This document shows positions 15,106-26,707 of a DNA stretch of 33,286 nucleotides, piece after piece (within the stretch, counting starts at the first letter, position 1; every line of letters starts with the position of its first letter). A program made the position numbers and the translations under genes. Source of the DNA: Cladochytrium replicatum (lineage: Eukaryota; Chytridiomycota; Chytridiomycetes; Cladochytriales; Cladochytriaceae). The stretch covers positions 1 through 33,286 of the forward strand of contig JAHLKD010000164.1 of NCBI GenBank assembly GCA_025526935.1, written 5' to 3'. Below the pieces are notes generated by a model that worked only from the letters and a program-made list of their open reading frames with translations, was not told where the DNA came from and made no database searches.

Positions 15106-18100
15106 TCTTCTTCTGCAAAGAAGACAGATCTCACATGCAACTTCTGTGGCAAACGAGGACACAAGCAGTCGGCGTGTAAACGCTATCTCACTGCAAAGAG
15201 TCTTTGTTTAGACACGGATTTTCGTGCATTCATTGCCAGCCGTGGCGATGCAGGTGATGATTCGTCGGAGGACGAATCTACCGCCAAACCGGTGTTGACC
15301 AAGAAGGTAATCTTTGACCTTACCCAACCTACTTCTGTTGATAAAGATGCTGACACATACATCGGAAATATGTTTTCGATAGTGAACGCACACTCGGCAC
15401 AGAAGGTTGTCCATGTACATGTTCAAGCAAAGGATCGTGTGGGTTTGCTTGATACAGGCGCAACTGTTTGGATGACACCTAATCGTCATGCCTTTAGTTC
15501 GCTGACGTATACGAATGACGAGGACGTGGTGGAACTAGCGGATAGTCATACAATTCCAGTTTGTGGTTTTGGAGATGTATCTGTAGTTTTACCCAATGGG
15601 CGAATTAAGATAATACACAACGCACTTTATGTTCCTGATCTCGAAGACACACTTGCATCAGTGTGTAGTATCATTGGAGACTCCGGGGACATTGTGAGTT
15701 TCACCAAAGACAAGGTTATCCTCACGCATGGTGATACGGATGAACACGTTATTATTGGGCAACGGGAAAGAGATTTGTACTATCTCTATGCTGATGTTAG
15801 TACCGTCGGAACTCACCAACCGCGGCATGCGATTGCTCAACGAGCTAAAGCAGTAGCTGTATCCGCAGAAGGTCTCGATCAGTCGATGGACTTTACGTCC
15901 GGTGTACGATCTTCTCACGCGATGGGTCTCGATGTAATTTCAGACAACAACATTCGTCAAACGAACGATGATGAATGTCAACGAGCATCTCAAGATACAG
16001 TTGGAGTGAGCACCAACTTATCGCCAGTGACAGTACACGAACTTGCAAAGTTACACCAGCAGTTTGGTCACATCCACTTACGGACAATCTTTCGAACGGC
16101 AGAGAAGCTCAACATCAAAATGCCCAAGGTTGAACCGGATGCATTCAATCTTGTCAACAAATCAATTATGCAGAATTGTTTGGTCTGTAGTCGCACGAAG
16201 CTGAAGCAGAAGCCGATTTATTCTACAATAAGTCGAGCTCCGAGGAAACTTTTCCGTCTGTTTTCCGATGTCGTACGTTTAATCTACGACGGACAGAAGA
16301 AGAGATATTGGCAGATCATTGTCGACGAACAACCTCGTTTCATCACAATCTACTTCCTGAATCGAAAGAGTGATGCGGTGGATAGTATGATTCGACATAT
16401 CGCTGATGTGGAAAATCGCAATCACCCATTACACGTTGCTGAACTACGTTCCGATTCAGGAGAATTGATTACTAAACGGTTGATCCAATGGTGCAATACC
16501 AAGATTCCTCGCATCCGCGTCCACCCAGCTCCTCCGTCAGTAAAGGAACTCGATGGTCTATCAGAGCGGAATATACAATCGATCAAGTATATGTTGGACG
16601 CGATGCTGCTACAAGCTGGACTACCACGAACACTTCAATTCGTGCAACTCTCCATCCTATACGCTGCGGTCGTCAAGAACGCTACTTTCCATTCAGCTGT
16701 GAATGCGATTCCGTACTGTGCTTACCTTGACAAGCGGATAGATTTGGCAACTATCCACGCCTTTGGAACACTCGTTAGTTTGTGGATCTCACACGAACAA
16801 AGGTTGGCGCGCAGAATCCGAGACAAGTCTGAACTAGGTCTGTTTCTCGGATACAAGGGTGAAGACCTGAAGATCGTCATAGCACTCAATTTTCGGACAA
16901 ACACAATAGGCGAATACTTCCATGTTACGTTCCACGAGGGAGTTTTTGTTGGTTATAATCCTACCCGACAGTTACTCGACGATCTTACGGTACAATATCC
17001 ACTGAAGGCCAGGGACATATTTCGATGTTGATCAAATACCAACCGGGGATCAGGGGGTGCAAGAGACGACTGTTGAGTTTGTCTCAGACAATTTCCCGAT
17101 TTCTACCGTTGCAGACGAAGAAATCGATGAGGATATGAACGACGACCCCATATATTACCGCTTAGAAGAAGCCGGTGACATGCATGTTGTTGAACATTTA
17201 CATGGACTAGACGATGATGACCCAGACGATGCTGATTATGATCCAAATGCTGATTTATCGACTCCACAATCCATTACTGAAGAATCTCCGAATTTGTCTT
17301 CCGTATCTCCTGTAGAGGAATATGATGCACAACTCGAAAGTGATCTTCAATTCATTGGAGAAGATGTCGACGAAGCGTATGCAGCAAGAAAACGAAAACG
17401 TCAAGCAAGTGCAAATTTGTCGAACGCCAAAAGGAAACAAAATTCCTTGTTTACCCGATCCGTTCCTAATATCGATTGGACCCTGAAGGCCGATTCCTCA
17501 TATCCAACACAACCAATTGCGAATGGAAATATACAGACTGCACCAAAGACTCTTCGTGAGGCTTTATCACGATCCGATGAGGCTCCATTCTGGTTAGCGG
17601 CGATGAAGGAGGAAGTCACACAACTAGTCGGCAACAATACTTGGGCCGAAACGTTTTTACCTGATGGACGGAATTTATTATCGGGCAAATGGGTTTTCAC
17701 ATATAAGCTTGACGAACATGGCAATATTACTCGATTCAAAGCACGTTGGGTCGTACGAGGATTTTCACAGATTGAAGGATTGGATTTCGATGAAACCTAT
17801 TCTCCAGTTACGAAAACGTCCACGATCCGTTTTCTGATTGCATTAGCAGCATTAGTCGGCATGATCATATTCCAGTTTGATATCAAGGGTGCATATCTCA
17901 ATGCGATACTGGAAGGAAGAGAACTACGTCGAACTCCCTCATGGTTTCGGACGAGTAGATTTCCGGAATCGACCCATCGTCTGCAGACTTATCAAAAGTC
18001 TGTACGGTATACACCAGGCAGCTCGAGAATGGTACAAAACTCTTTGGAAACAATATCTCAGTGTTGGTTTCGTGAGGAATATTGCAGACATCTGTCATTT

Positions 18101-19169
18101 CTGGCGATACAATCCAACAAATAATACCCGCGAACACACTACCGTTCATGTCGATGATATACTACATTTTTCCACAGATCCAAACGCATATCATCGGTTT
18201 CAGACCGATTTGGAAACTTCGTTCACAGTAGGCAGTACTTCGAAGGCAAAATGGATTCTGAAAATGGAGTTATTGCAGACAACGGAAGGATATTTCCTTA
18301 GCAATGCATTGTACGTAAAGAAGATTCTCGAAGAAGCGAATTTATGGGGTACCAACATCAAACCGACCAAAACACCGATGTCAAAATCATATATCTTTGA
18401 TGAGACCACACCAACACTGTCCGATGCCGAGGCAACACAATTTCGATCAATGTTAATGAAGATATCGTACGTGGCGACTAAGACACGACCGGATATTTCA
18501 TACGCAGTCAATATTTTGGCACAACATCAGATTGATCCTCGACAGTCAGAATCAAAGGCTCTCTATCGATTACAACGATATTTACTCGGTACTTGGGATT
18601 ACGGTTTACACTATACACGGACTGGTATCACGTCTCCGATGCTAAGACCCGACGGTCTCTACATGTTTGATTCGGCTAACAACCCACAAGGTTATGCCGA
18701 TGCAGACTGGGCGGGCGATGCAGATAGATACTCACGAACCGGTTACGTGGTAATGTTCGCTAATGCGGCAATCAGTTGGCAGTCGATTCGACAACAGACT
18801 ATTGCAGCCTCGTCGTCGGAAGCCGAACTGTATGCGCTGAACGAACTATCGCGTGAGATGAAGTGGATGAAAAATCTTATGACGGGTATTGGAATTACGT
18901 CGTTCAATCCGCTCCGTTTATGGCAAGACAATCAATCCACCGAGTCTATCGCAAACAATCTGTTCAACAACAAACGGACCAAACACATGGACGTTCGCGA
19001 GAGATTTGTGAATCTCCAAGTTGAACAGAAACATCAGGAGTTACACCATATGGATACTTCTGATATGATCGCGGACATCTTAACTAAACCTCTTGGAAGT
19101 AAATTATACCTTAAACACAGGGGCTCGTTGGGGCTAGTCAGTCAGTCTTCACTTAATATACTATCTTGA
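15106..19169 (+). pseudogene. gag-pol: A2 zinc knuckle to RNase H, two frameshifts
   Basis: Continues from the zinc knuckle through protease (LLDTGATVW) into integrase without a break: where A1 has its extra t, A2 reads on (HAIAQRAKAVAV), showing that the ancestral gag-pol was one frame. An extra a at 17011 (ggccaggg, against ggccggg) ends the frame at TGA 17029-17031. The next frame is open until an extra g near 17914 (ctggaaggaag) inside RT just after FDIKGAYLNA. The third frame runs to TGA at 19167-19169 with HVDD, DADW and SSEAEL intact. KSLYGIHQAA replaces KSLYGLHQAA. Apparent starts inside the reverse LTR are not biological. Confidence 0.92.
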
Positions 19170-19296
19170 ACGACCGGCTGGCGATGTCCATACAACTCAC
19201 CTTTATTTCAATAGAATATCAACTTCAGCATTTACAGAAAGTTATGATCGGTTGAGTGATACTCTCGGTTGTACCTATCTAATGACTGAGGGGGTG

Positions 19297-19895
19297 TGTT
19301 AAGTATTTCGATTGATGGACTTGGCCAATCCAGTCATTGATAGTACAAAAACACAAACGCCCGATATACAGAAATGTCACTCTTCACTGAGCAACATTTC
19401 TAACTATTGAACTAAAGCATATAGATGATGATCTATTACGAGTTTGGATACCTCCGGGTATTTCTTCATGGGTTATATTTATTGCGGCCATAGGTATAGT
19501 AAACTGTCATTACTTTTCTATCATCCACTTGTAGAAGTGAAGCCCGGATCAGATCACAGCAAAGGTTTACATATGATTAACGCGTTCGTGGGAATCATGT
19601 GTGAGAACAATCCTGTTGAGGAGAGCTAGATCTCACGCACAGCTTAGCATGATTATGCTTCGCTACGCCTGTGAGAAGAAGAGTCAAACCTTATCGCTTC
19701 GATCCAGATCTTCCGGAAGGAAAAGCCAAAACGACAGTACACTTATTTAAGGAGCCTGTGGCGATACACACAAGGAGCATTCTCTTGCGCTAGTACTTGT
19801 GACTCGCAATCTTCTTTATTCATCTCTTAGAAACATTAACCCGTGAATTAGCAACACACACAACCTGAGGATCCAGACCACAGCTTTGTTCAACA
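19297..19895 (+). repeat. LTR-A copy e (3' LTR of A2)
   Basis: 599 bp after the G-rich tract gagggggtg. Haplotype g/g/g/g/g. The flank agaat belongs to family B gag. Confidence 0.95.
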
Positions 19896-20185
19896 AGAAT
19901 TTCTGTAGGAAACGCAAACTAGCCAAAAGTTTGAATGATGAGGAATGGAAACAGATAAAAGCAGCTCGTGCTTCCTCCTCAACATCCCAGAACATGGATA
20001 TCGATTCTCAGGAATCAGAACCTTCCAGCAAGCATTGAAGAGTACCAACTGCAATCTACACATAAATGCCAAACCTCTCGGTTTGATTGACTCTGGTGCT
20101 ACTGCTTGGATGACTCCAGACAGACATGCATTCAAGAATTTATTTTACGTTAATGATGCAGGAGATGTTTACTTGGCAGACAATC
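19896..20185 (+). pseudogene. gag-pol: B2 end of Gag and start of protease
   Basis: The first frame reads NFCRKRKLAKSLNDEEW, resembling sequence just after the first Cys of a zinc knuckle, and ends at a TGA near 20036. A second frame then gives the protease active site LIDSGATAWM (Asp-Ser-Gly) and DRHAF, aligning with LLDTGATVWM of family A. A single-base frame change lies between. The sequence stops at the target duplication caatc of the next solo LTR. Confidence 0.8.
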
Positions 20186-20784
20186 TGTTAAGTATTTCGA
20201 TTGATGGACTTGGCCAATCCAGTCATTGATAGTACAAAAACACAAACGCCCGATATACAGAAATGTCACTCTTCACTGAGCAACATTTCTAACTATTGAA
20301 CTAAAGCATATAGATGATGATCTATTACGAGTTTGGATACCTCCAGTTATTTCTTCATGGGTTATATTTATTGCGGCCATAGGTATAGTAAACTGTCATT
20401 ACTTTTCTATCATCCACTTGTAGAAGTGAAGCCCGGATCAGATCACAGCAAAGGTTTACATATGATTAACGCGTTCGTGGGAATCATGTGTGAGAACAAT
20501 CCTGTTGAGGAGAGCTAGATCTCACGCACAGCTTAGCATGATTATGCTTCGCTACGCCTGTGAGAAGAAGAGTCAAACCTTATCGCTTCGATCCAGATCT
20601 TCCGGAAGGAAAAGCCAAAACGACAGTACACTTATTTAAGGAGCCTGTGGCGATACACACAAGGAGCATTCTCTTGCGCTAGTACTTGTGACTCGCAATC
20701 TTCTTTATTCATCTCTTAGAAACATTAACCCGTGAATTAGCAACACACACAACCTGAGGATCCAGACCACAGCTTTGTTCAACA
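20186..20784 (+). repeat. Solo LTR-A copy f, target duplication caatc
   Basis: 599 bp forward. caatc lies at 20181-20185 and 20785-20789. It splits the protease of B2 between ...YLADN and HPIPIKGYGD. Haplotype a/t/g/g/g, the same as copy c. Confidence 0.96.
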
Positions 20785-22512
20785 CAATCATCCCATTCCT
20801 ATTAAAGGCTATGGAGATATTGCACTTGTTTTGTCAAATGGTTCAATAAAACACATTCAAAATGCACTTTTTGTTCCCGATTTAGAGGATACACTTATAT
20901 CTGTCTATAGCATCATCGGGGATGAAGGTGATATAGTCAGTTTTACCAAAGACAAAGTCTATTTGTCAAACAAAGGAACTGAACAATGTGTTACCATTGG
21001 TTTAAGACGTGGAGGTTTATATTATCTTCATGGAAGTTTGGATACTACTAATCCATTACTTAAACACTCTTCCAAAATAGGTGCAGCTATTTTGACGAAT
21101 CTTTCTAATTCTGCACTCTCTGTTGGCAAACAGAATGTTTTACCTGGTACCACTACAAACACTGCCCAAGAGCAGCAGACAACCACGTCGGGTGTAAGGT
21201 TTGACACAGTGAAGGACAACAATGTTTTCCCAAAAGATTCTAACAAAACTAGAAATTACGGGGGTGAAGTTTTAGACGGAGCTTCATCTGCAACATTAAG
21301 TCTATACTCCCAAACAATGGCTGATAATGGAGTAAACAACGTTTCAGCTGTGACCATCAACAAATTAGCTAGATTACACCAGCAATTTGGTCACATACAT
21401 TTGCGGAAAATCCTGCAAACTTTACATTCTCTGGGAAAGAAACTGCCCAAAGTCAGGAGTGATGCACTTGATTTTGTTAACTCGTCTATTTTACAGAACT
21501 GCATAATTTGCAATCAGACTAAGGCTGTACAAACTCCAATTTACTCGACGCTAAGTCCAGCACTGAGGAAATTATATCGCCTACATACTGATGCAGTACC
21601 AATTGTCAGAAATGGCAAAACAATAGGTCACTGGCAGATTATCGTAGATGAATACAGTTCTCACATCACAATCTACTTCTTGCAACGAAAGAGCGAAGCC
21701 TCTGATAGTATGCTAAGACACATCGCAGATGTTGAAAATAGATTTCTGCCACTTCACGTCTATGAAGTGAGATCCGATTCTGGAGAACTATTGTCAAACC
21801 AATTCTTGACTTGGTGTAGGAACAAGGTACCACACCACGCATACATGCGCATCCTTCACCTGCATCAGTCAAAGAGCTGAATGGTCTTGCTGAACGGAAT
21901 GTCCGTTCAATGAAAGAGATGTACAAGTCTATGCTGAAAACAGCTGGTCTCCCACATACTTTACAGTTCATTTGCCATCCTTTATGCTGCGACTGTCAAA
22001 AATGGTGTTTACCATTCTAGAACTAAGAATGTACCACATGCTGTTTACTTTGACAAGCTGATTGATCCGGCAATCATTCACACCTTTGGTACCCTGGTTA
22101 GTCTCTGGATCTCTCCAGAACAAAGGTCTAGTCGCAAAGTATCAGAGAAGTCAGAGCTAGGACTATTTCTGGGTTATAAGGGTGAAGATATGAAAATCAT
22201 TCATGCTTTGAATCTTAATACCAAACGCATAAGCGAATATTTTCATTTTACTTTTCATGAGGGAGTATTTGTTGGCTTAAACCCAACATCACAAACTTTA
22301 AATGACCTCACCAAACACTATCCTATTCCTCAGGGTCAACATTTTGATATTTCAAATTTACCTGATATGAATAGCGATAATGGCAATACTACAGACTCAG
22401 ATTCTGATGATAGCGCTAACACCTCATCTGATGAGGAGTTGGATCCCAACCAACGATTTTATCATCGAATGGATATCTCACAAATGCATGTTACTCCTAT
22501 GTCCCAACATGA
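20785..22512 (+). pseudogene. gag-pol: B2 protease end, integrase and acidic linker
   Basis: Open from 20786 to TGA at 21878-21880. It covers the protease C-terminus (ALFVPDLEDTL), a spacer, the integrase zinc domain (LHQQFGHIHL, CIIC), the first catalytic Asp (LHTDAV) and the second (RSDSGEL). A small rearrangement near 21835-21850 shifts the frame. The Glu motif (NGLAERN) is in the next frame, and near 21970 the original frame returns (LYAATVKNG, GLFLGYKGED, FHEGVFVG). It ends in the acidic linker at the catga of the next solo LTR. The gatga target used by A1 in B1 lies about 100 bp earlier and is undisturbed here. Confidence 0.87.
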
Positions 22513-23111
22513 TGTTGAACAAAGCTGTGGTCTGGATCCTCAGGTTGTGTGTGTTGCTAATTCACGGGTTAATGTTTCTAAGAGATGAATAAAGAAGATT
22601 GCGAGTCACAAGTACTAGCGCAAGAGAATGCTCCTTGTGTGTATCGCCACAGGCTCCTTAAATAAGTGTACTGTCGTTTTGGCTTTTCCTTCCGGAAGAT
22701 CTGGATCGAAGCGATAAGGTTTGACTCTTCTTCTCACAGGCGTAGCGAAGCATAATCATGCTAAGCTGTGCGTGAGATCTAGCTCTCCTGAACAGGATTG
22801 TTCTCACACATGATTCCCACGAACGCGTTAATCATATGTAAACCTTTGCTGTGATCTGATCCGGGCTTCACTTCTACAAGTGGATGATAGAAAAGTAATG
22901 ACAGTTTACTATACCTATGGCCGCAATAAATATAACCCATGAAGAAATAACTGGAGGTATCCAAACTCGTAATAGATCATCATCTATATGCTTTAGTTCA
23001 ATAGTTAGAAATGTTGCTCAGTGAAGAGTGACATTTCTGTATATCGGGCGTTTGTGTTTTTGTACTATCAATGACTGGATTGGCCAAGTCCATCAATCGA
23101 AATACTTAACA
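22513..23111 (-). repeat. Solo LTR-A copy g, reverse, target duplication catga
   Basis: 599 bp reverse. catga lies at 22508-22512 and 23112-23116. Haplotype a/t/g/c/g. It is one of the two LTRs whose misaligned recombination explains the downstream tandem duplication. Confidence 0.95.
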
Positions 23112-25221
23112 CATGATTCAAATGTTGATGACGAGCACGATACCACCAACGACTATAACCATTCGTTAAACATGAACGATGACACTTATGTACCACTTTC
23201 TGTACAACACGTACAAGAACAAAATGAAGATGATTCCCAAAGTGATTTGGAAGATTTACAATGGATTGGTGAAGATGATGACAACGATTATGGATTTGTT
23301 GCACACAAAGCCAAACGTCGCAAACTTAAAGGCAAACAACCTATGGTTACTCCAACAAACAGATTTCATCCCCAGCAAAGACATCCTTTGTTGAGACGTA
23401 ATATCCCCAATGTCAATGTAAATGAGAAAGCAAAATCGAGTACACCCGACATTACTATACCTCAAGGACACTTGAGAAGTATTCCCAAAACAGTCCAGGA
23501 AGCTATGTCGCGACCTGATGAATGGCCATACTGGCTTGCAGCCATGTGTGAAGAAAATCAACAACTTATCAATTTGGGAACATGGAACAAACGCATCTTG
23601 CCAAATGGGAACAACCTTCTCACTGGCAAATGGGTTTATTCATACAAACTTGATGAAGATGGCAACATCATCCGATTCAAGGCACGATGGGTAGTTAGAG
23701 GGTTCTCCCAGATACAGGGAATGGATTTCGACAAAACCTATTCTCCTGTGGCGAAAACCACTACAATTCGATTACTAGTTGCTCTTGCTGCAATTGTCAA
23801 ATTACACATCTATCAATTTGACATTACAGGAGCATATCTCAATGCATCACTTGAGGAAGATGTTTATGTTGAAATGCCTCATGGATTTACAGAGACTGAC
23901 GAATCTGGCAATCCATTAGTTTGTAATCTTGTCAAAAGCTTATATGGTTTACATCAAGCTGCTAGAGAATGGTACAAATGCCTCTGGGCAAAATATGAAG
24001 ACATGGGATACATCCGTGATCTTTCAGATGCTTGTCATTTCTGGCAAATGAAATCATCTACTCACAGTTCCACTGTGAAAATACGTGAACACACTACTAT
24101 TCATGTAGATGATATTCTTCATTTCTCTCCAGACCCAAATGGCTACCAAGACTTCATGGATGGCTTGAATTCCTCATTCAAGGTCGGAAGTCACTCTACA
24201 GCCAAATGGATTCTGAAAATGCAATTGATCAAAACTACTCAGGGCTATTTCATAACCAATGCTCAATATGCAAAGGAAATATTGCAGAGATTGAAATTAT
24301 GGGAATCCAATCTTAAACCAGCCAAAACACCTATTTCTTCTCACTACAAACATGACACAAGCTTGCCTATTTTATCCAAAAATGATGCAACTATTTTTCG
24401 CTCGGAACTCATGAAAATCTCGTACCTAGCTACAAAGACCAGACCTGATTTATCTTATGCTGTCAATGTCTTGGCACAGCATCAGGTTGAACCACGAGTT
24501 TGCGAACAAAAGGCACTAGCTCGCCTGCATCGTTACTTATTGGGAACATGGGACTATGGTTTGCATTACACATGCAATAACATACCCACTCCCCAACGTA
24601 CACTCTGACGGTGTATATGAGTTTGCATCAAATGAACACATCCCTATGGGATATGCTGATGCAGACTGGGCAAATGATCCTGCTCGCTATTCCAGGACAG
24701 GATATGTTGTAATGTTTGCCAATGAAGCTGTTTGCTGGCAGTCTACAAAGCAACAGGTTATAACTTGCTCTTCCACTGAAGCAGAGTTATATGCATTGAA
24801 TGAATTATCACGTGAGATGAAGTGGATGAAAAACGTCATGGCAACCATTGGTATTTCATCCAAAAGTAAGCCCATGATCCTCTGGCAAGATAATACCTCT
24901 ACACAGTCTATTGCCAATGACCTGCTTAATGATCACAGAACTAAACACATGGATGTTCGAGAAAAGTTTGTGAATCTTCAAATTGAGCAGAAGCAGCAGG
25001 AACTCAGAGATATTGATACTGAGAACCAAATTGCTGATATTTTCTCAAAACCCTTGACATTCAAATTATTTTCAAAATTCACACACGCACTTGGTCTTAC
25101 ACGTCAATCTGATTTGAACCTTGTTGACTATACATACATTACCAACAAACAGACGTGCGACTCAACGCTCATACCAATATCCTCATTGTCTACCGCAGCT
25201 TTGACTGCGGGGGTGTGTTGA
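23112..25221 (+). pseudogene. gag-pol: B2 linker, reverse transcriptase and RNase H
   Basis: Open from the target site to TGA at 24606-24608. It has the LQWIGED motif, NLS-like KAKRRKLKGK, FDITGAYLNA, KSLYGLHQAAREW and HVDDILHF. An extra c near 24592 (cactcccc, against cactccc in B1) shifts RNase H into another frame. A one-base deletion at the normal stop (gttgactatac; B1 and B3 have gttgactaatac) extends that frame a few bases into the LTR, to 25221. The apparent start inside the reverse LTR (a GTG at 23028) is an artefact of the insertion. Confidence 0.9.
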
Positions 25222-25896
25222 TGCATGCACATATATGGAACTAGCTACTCCAGTCTTCATCCACTACCGACACTGAGGGGAAATAGCCTTACCAGAGACG
25301 TCTGGGACAAGTTCATGCGTAATCATACATTACATGAAAGAACTGGCATTTCTAACTATTGGTCATGAAGACATCCTCCTTTACTCATTGGAATCTAGTA
25401 GAGTTCTGAGAGTGATCACGCGTTTGAGAAAGAATGTGATGCTAATCAGTTTGCTGCTGACAGTTATATCATACTCGAGTACATCTCGTATGATATTAAT
25501 GCAAGGTACTACATACTTATTTCTCATAGAGAACATGTCATTGTAGACAAGATTATAGCTAATCTTCATGTTCTGCTCACAATGGTTATTGTGAACGATC
25601 ACTGGGATCTATATCTCTCTATTCGAGAGAATAATGTTTATATTAGATATTTCCATATATCTATAGCCACAGGTTAATTATAAAAGCCGAAACGACAGTA
25701 TATTTGAATTGTTTGCACAATTCAAAGAGCCTGTGGCGATATGAGATTTCGGGTGGCTGTGGCGCAAGAGCGTGATTGGAGAAACACGAAACTCTGCACA
25801 TACACAGATCAACCTGAGGACTATCTCTAGCGCAAGTCCCAGATCAGCAGCACTAAAACTGATCAAATCACATCGCCCTCAAACCAAACTTCGACA
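25216..25896 (+). repeat. LTR-B copy 2 (3' LTR of B2)
   Basis: 681 bp, TGTTGATGC to TTCGACA, preceded by ctgcgggggtg. It contains the same promoter-like block and hairpins as copy 1. Confidence 0.95.
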
Positions 25897-26108
25897 TTTT
25901 TGTTGGTTATAATCCTACCCGACAGTTACTCGACGATCTTACGGTACAATATCCACTGAAGGCCGGGACATATTTCGATGTTGATCAAATACCAACCGGG
26001 GATCAGGGGGTGCAAGAGACGACTGTTGAGTTTGTCTCAGACAATTTCCCGATTTCTACTGTTGCAGATAAAGAAATCGATGAGGATATGAACGAGGACC
26101 CCATATAT
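25897..26108 (+). mobile_element. Fragment of Copia element A3 (integrase-RT linker)
   Basis: 212 bp matching A1 7184-7395 without length change: end of integrase to the acidic linker. It carries several substitutions against A1 and A2, more per base than those two show between themselves, so it looks older. It is bounded by LTR-B on the left and by a reverse LTR-A on the right at target tatat. In the nesting scheme A3 is the outermost host element. Confidence 0.88.
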
Positions 26109-26707
26109 TGTTGAACAAAGCTGTGGTCTGGATCCTCAGGTTGTGTGTGTTGCTAATTCACGGGTTAATGTTTCTAAGAGATGAATTAAGAAGATTGCGA
26201 GTCACAAGTACTAGCGCAAGAGAATGCTCCTTGTGTGTATCGCCACAGGCTCCTTAAATAAGTGTACTGTCGTTTTGGCTTTTCCTTCCGGAAGATCTGG
26301 ATCGAAGCGATAAGGTTTGACTCTTCTTCTCACAGGCGTAGCGAAGCATAATCATGCTAAGCTGTGCGTGAGATCTAGCTCTCCTCAACAGGATTGTTCT
26401 CACACATGATTCCCACGAACGCGTTAATCATATGTAAACCTTTGCTGTGATCTGATCCGGGCTTCACTTCTACAAGTGGATGATAGAAAAGTAATGACAG
26501 TTTACTATACCTATGGCTGCAATAAATATAACCCATGAAGAAATAACCGGAGGTATCCAAACTCGTAATAGATCATCATCTATATGCTTTAGTTCAATAG
26601 TTAGAAATGTTGCTCAGTGAAGAGTGACATTTCTGTATATCGGGCGTTTGTGTTTTTGTACTATCAATGACTGGATTGGCCAAGTCCATCAATCGAAATA
26701 CTTAACA
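26109..26707 (-). repeat. LTR-A copy h (duplication-joint hybrid)
   Basis: 599 bp reverse. Its left flank is tatat (A3), as for copy i, and its right flank is catga (family B), as for copy g, so it has no target duplication of its own. Haplotype g/t/a/g/g and the private aattaag match copy i, so the exchange lies in LTR positions 1-160 (26548-26707). Confidence 0.93.

Larger units (their letters stand above)
13023..19895 (+). mobile_element. Copia element A2, 5'-truncated, carrying two solo LTRs
   Basis: Family A sequence begins in gag (equivalent to A1 4471) at the end of B1 and runs to a 3' LTR at 19297-19895. It is interrupted by solo A LTRs at 13188-13786 and 14507-15105. Its 5' LTR and first gag part are missing. 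The 3' flank agaat lies within family B gag, so A2 had inserted in B2. Beyond the solo LTRs it has one nonsense change and two single-base insertions. Confidence 0.92.
19896..25896 (+). mobile_element. Copia element B2, 5'-truncated, carrying two solo LTRs
   Basis: Family B sequence from the gag zinc-knuckle region to a 681-bp 3' LTR (25216-25896), interrupted by solo A LTRs at 20186-20784 and 22513-23111. The part left of 19896 is missing. The 3' flank is ttttt followed by A-family pol (tgttggttataatcc), so B2 had inserted in A3 at the ttttt that is 7184-7188 in A1. Confidence 0.92.

Noticed and set aside
22190-22588. A separate small gene at the end of the B2 integrase
   Set aside because: It is the in-frame continuation of the frameshifted integrase and runs into the reverse solo LTR.
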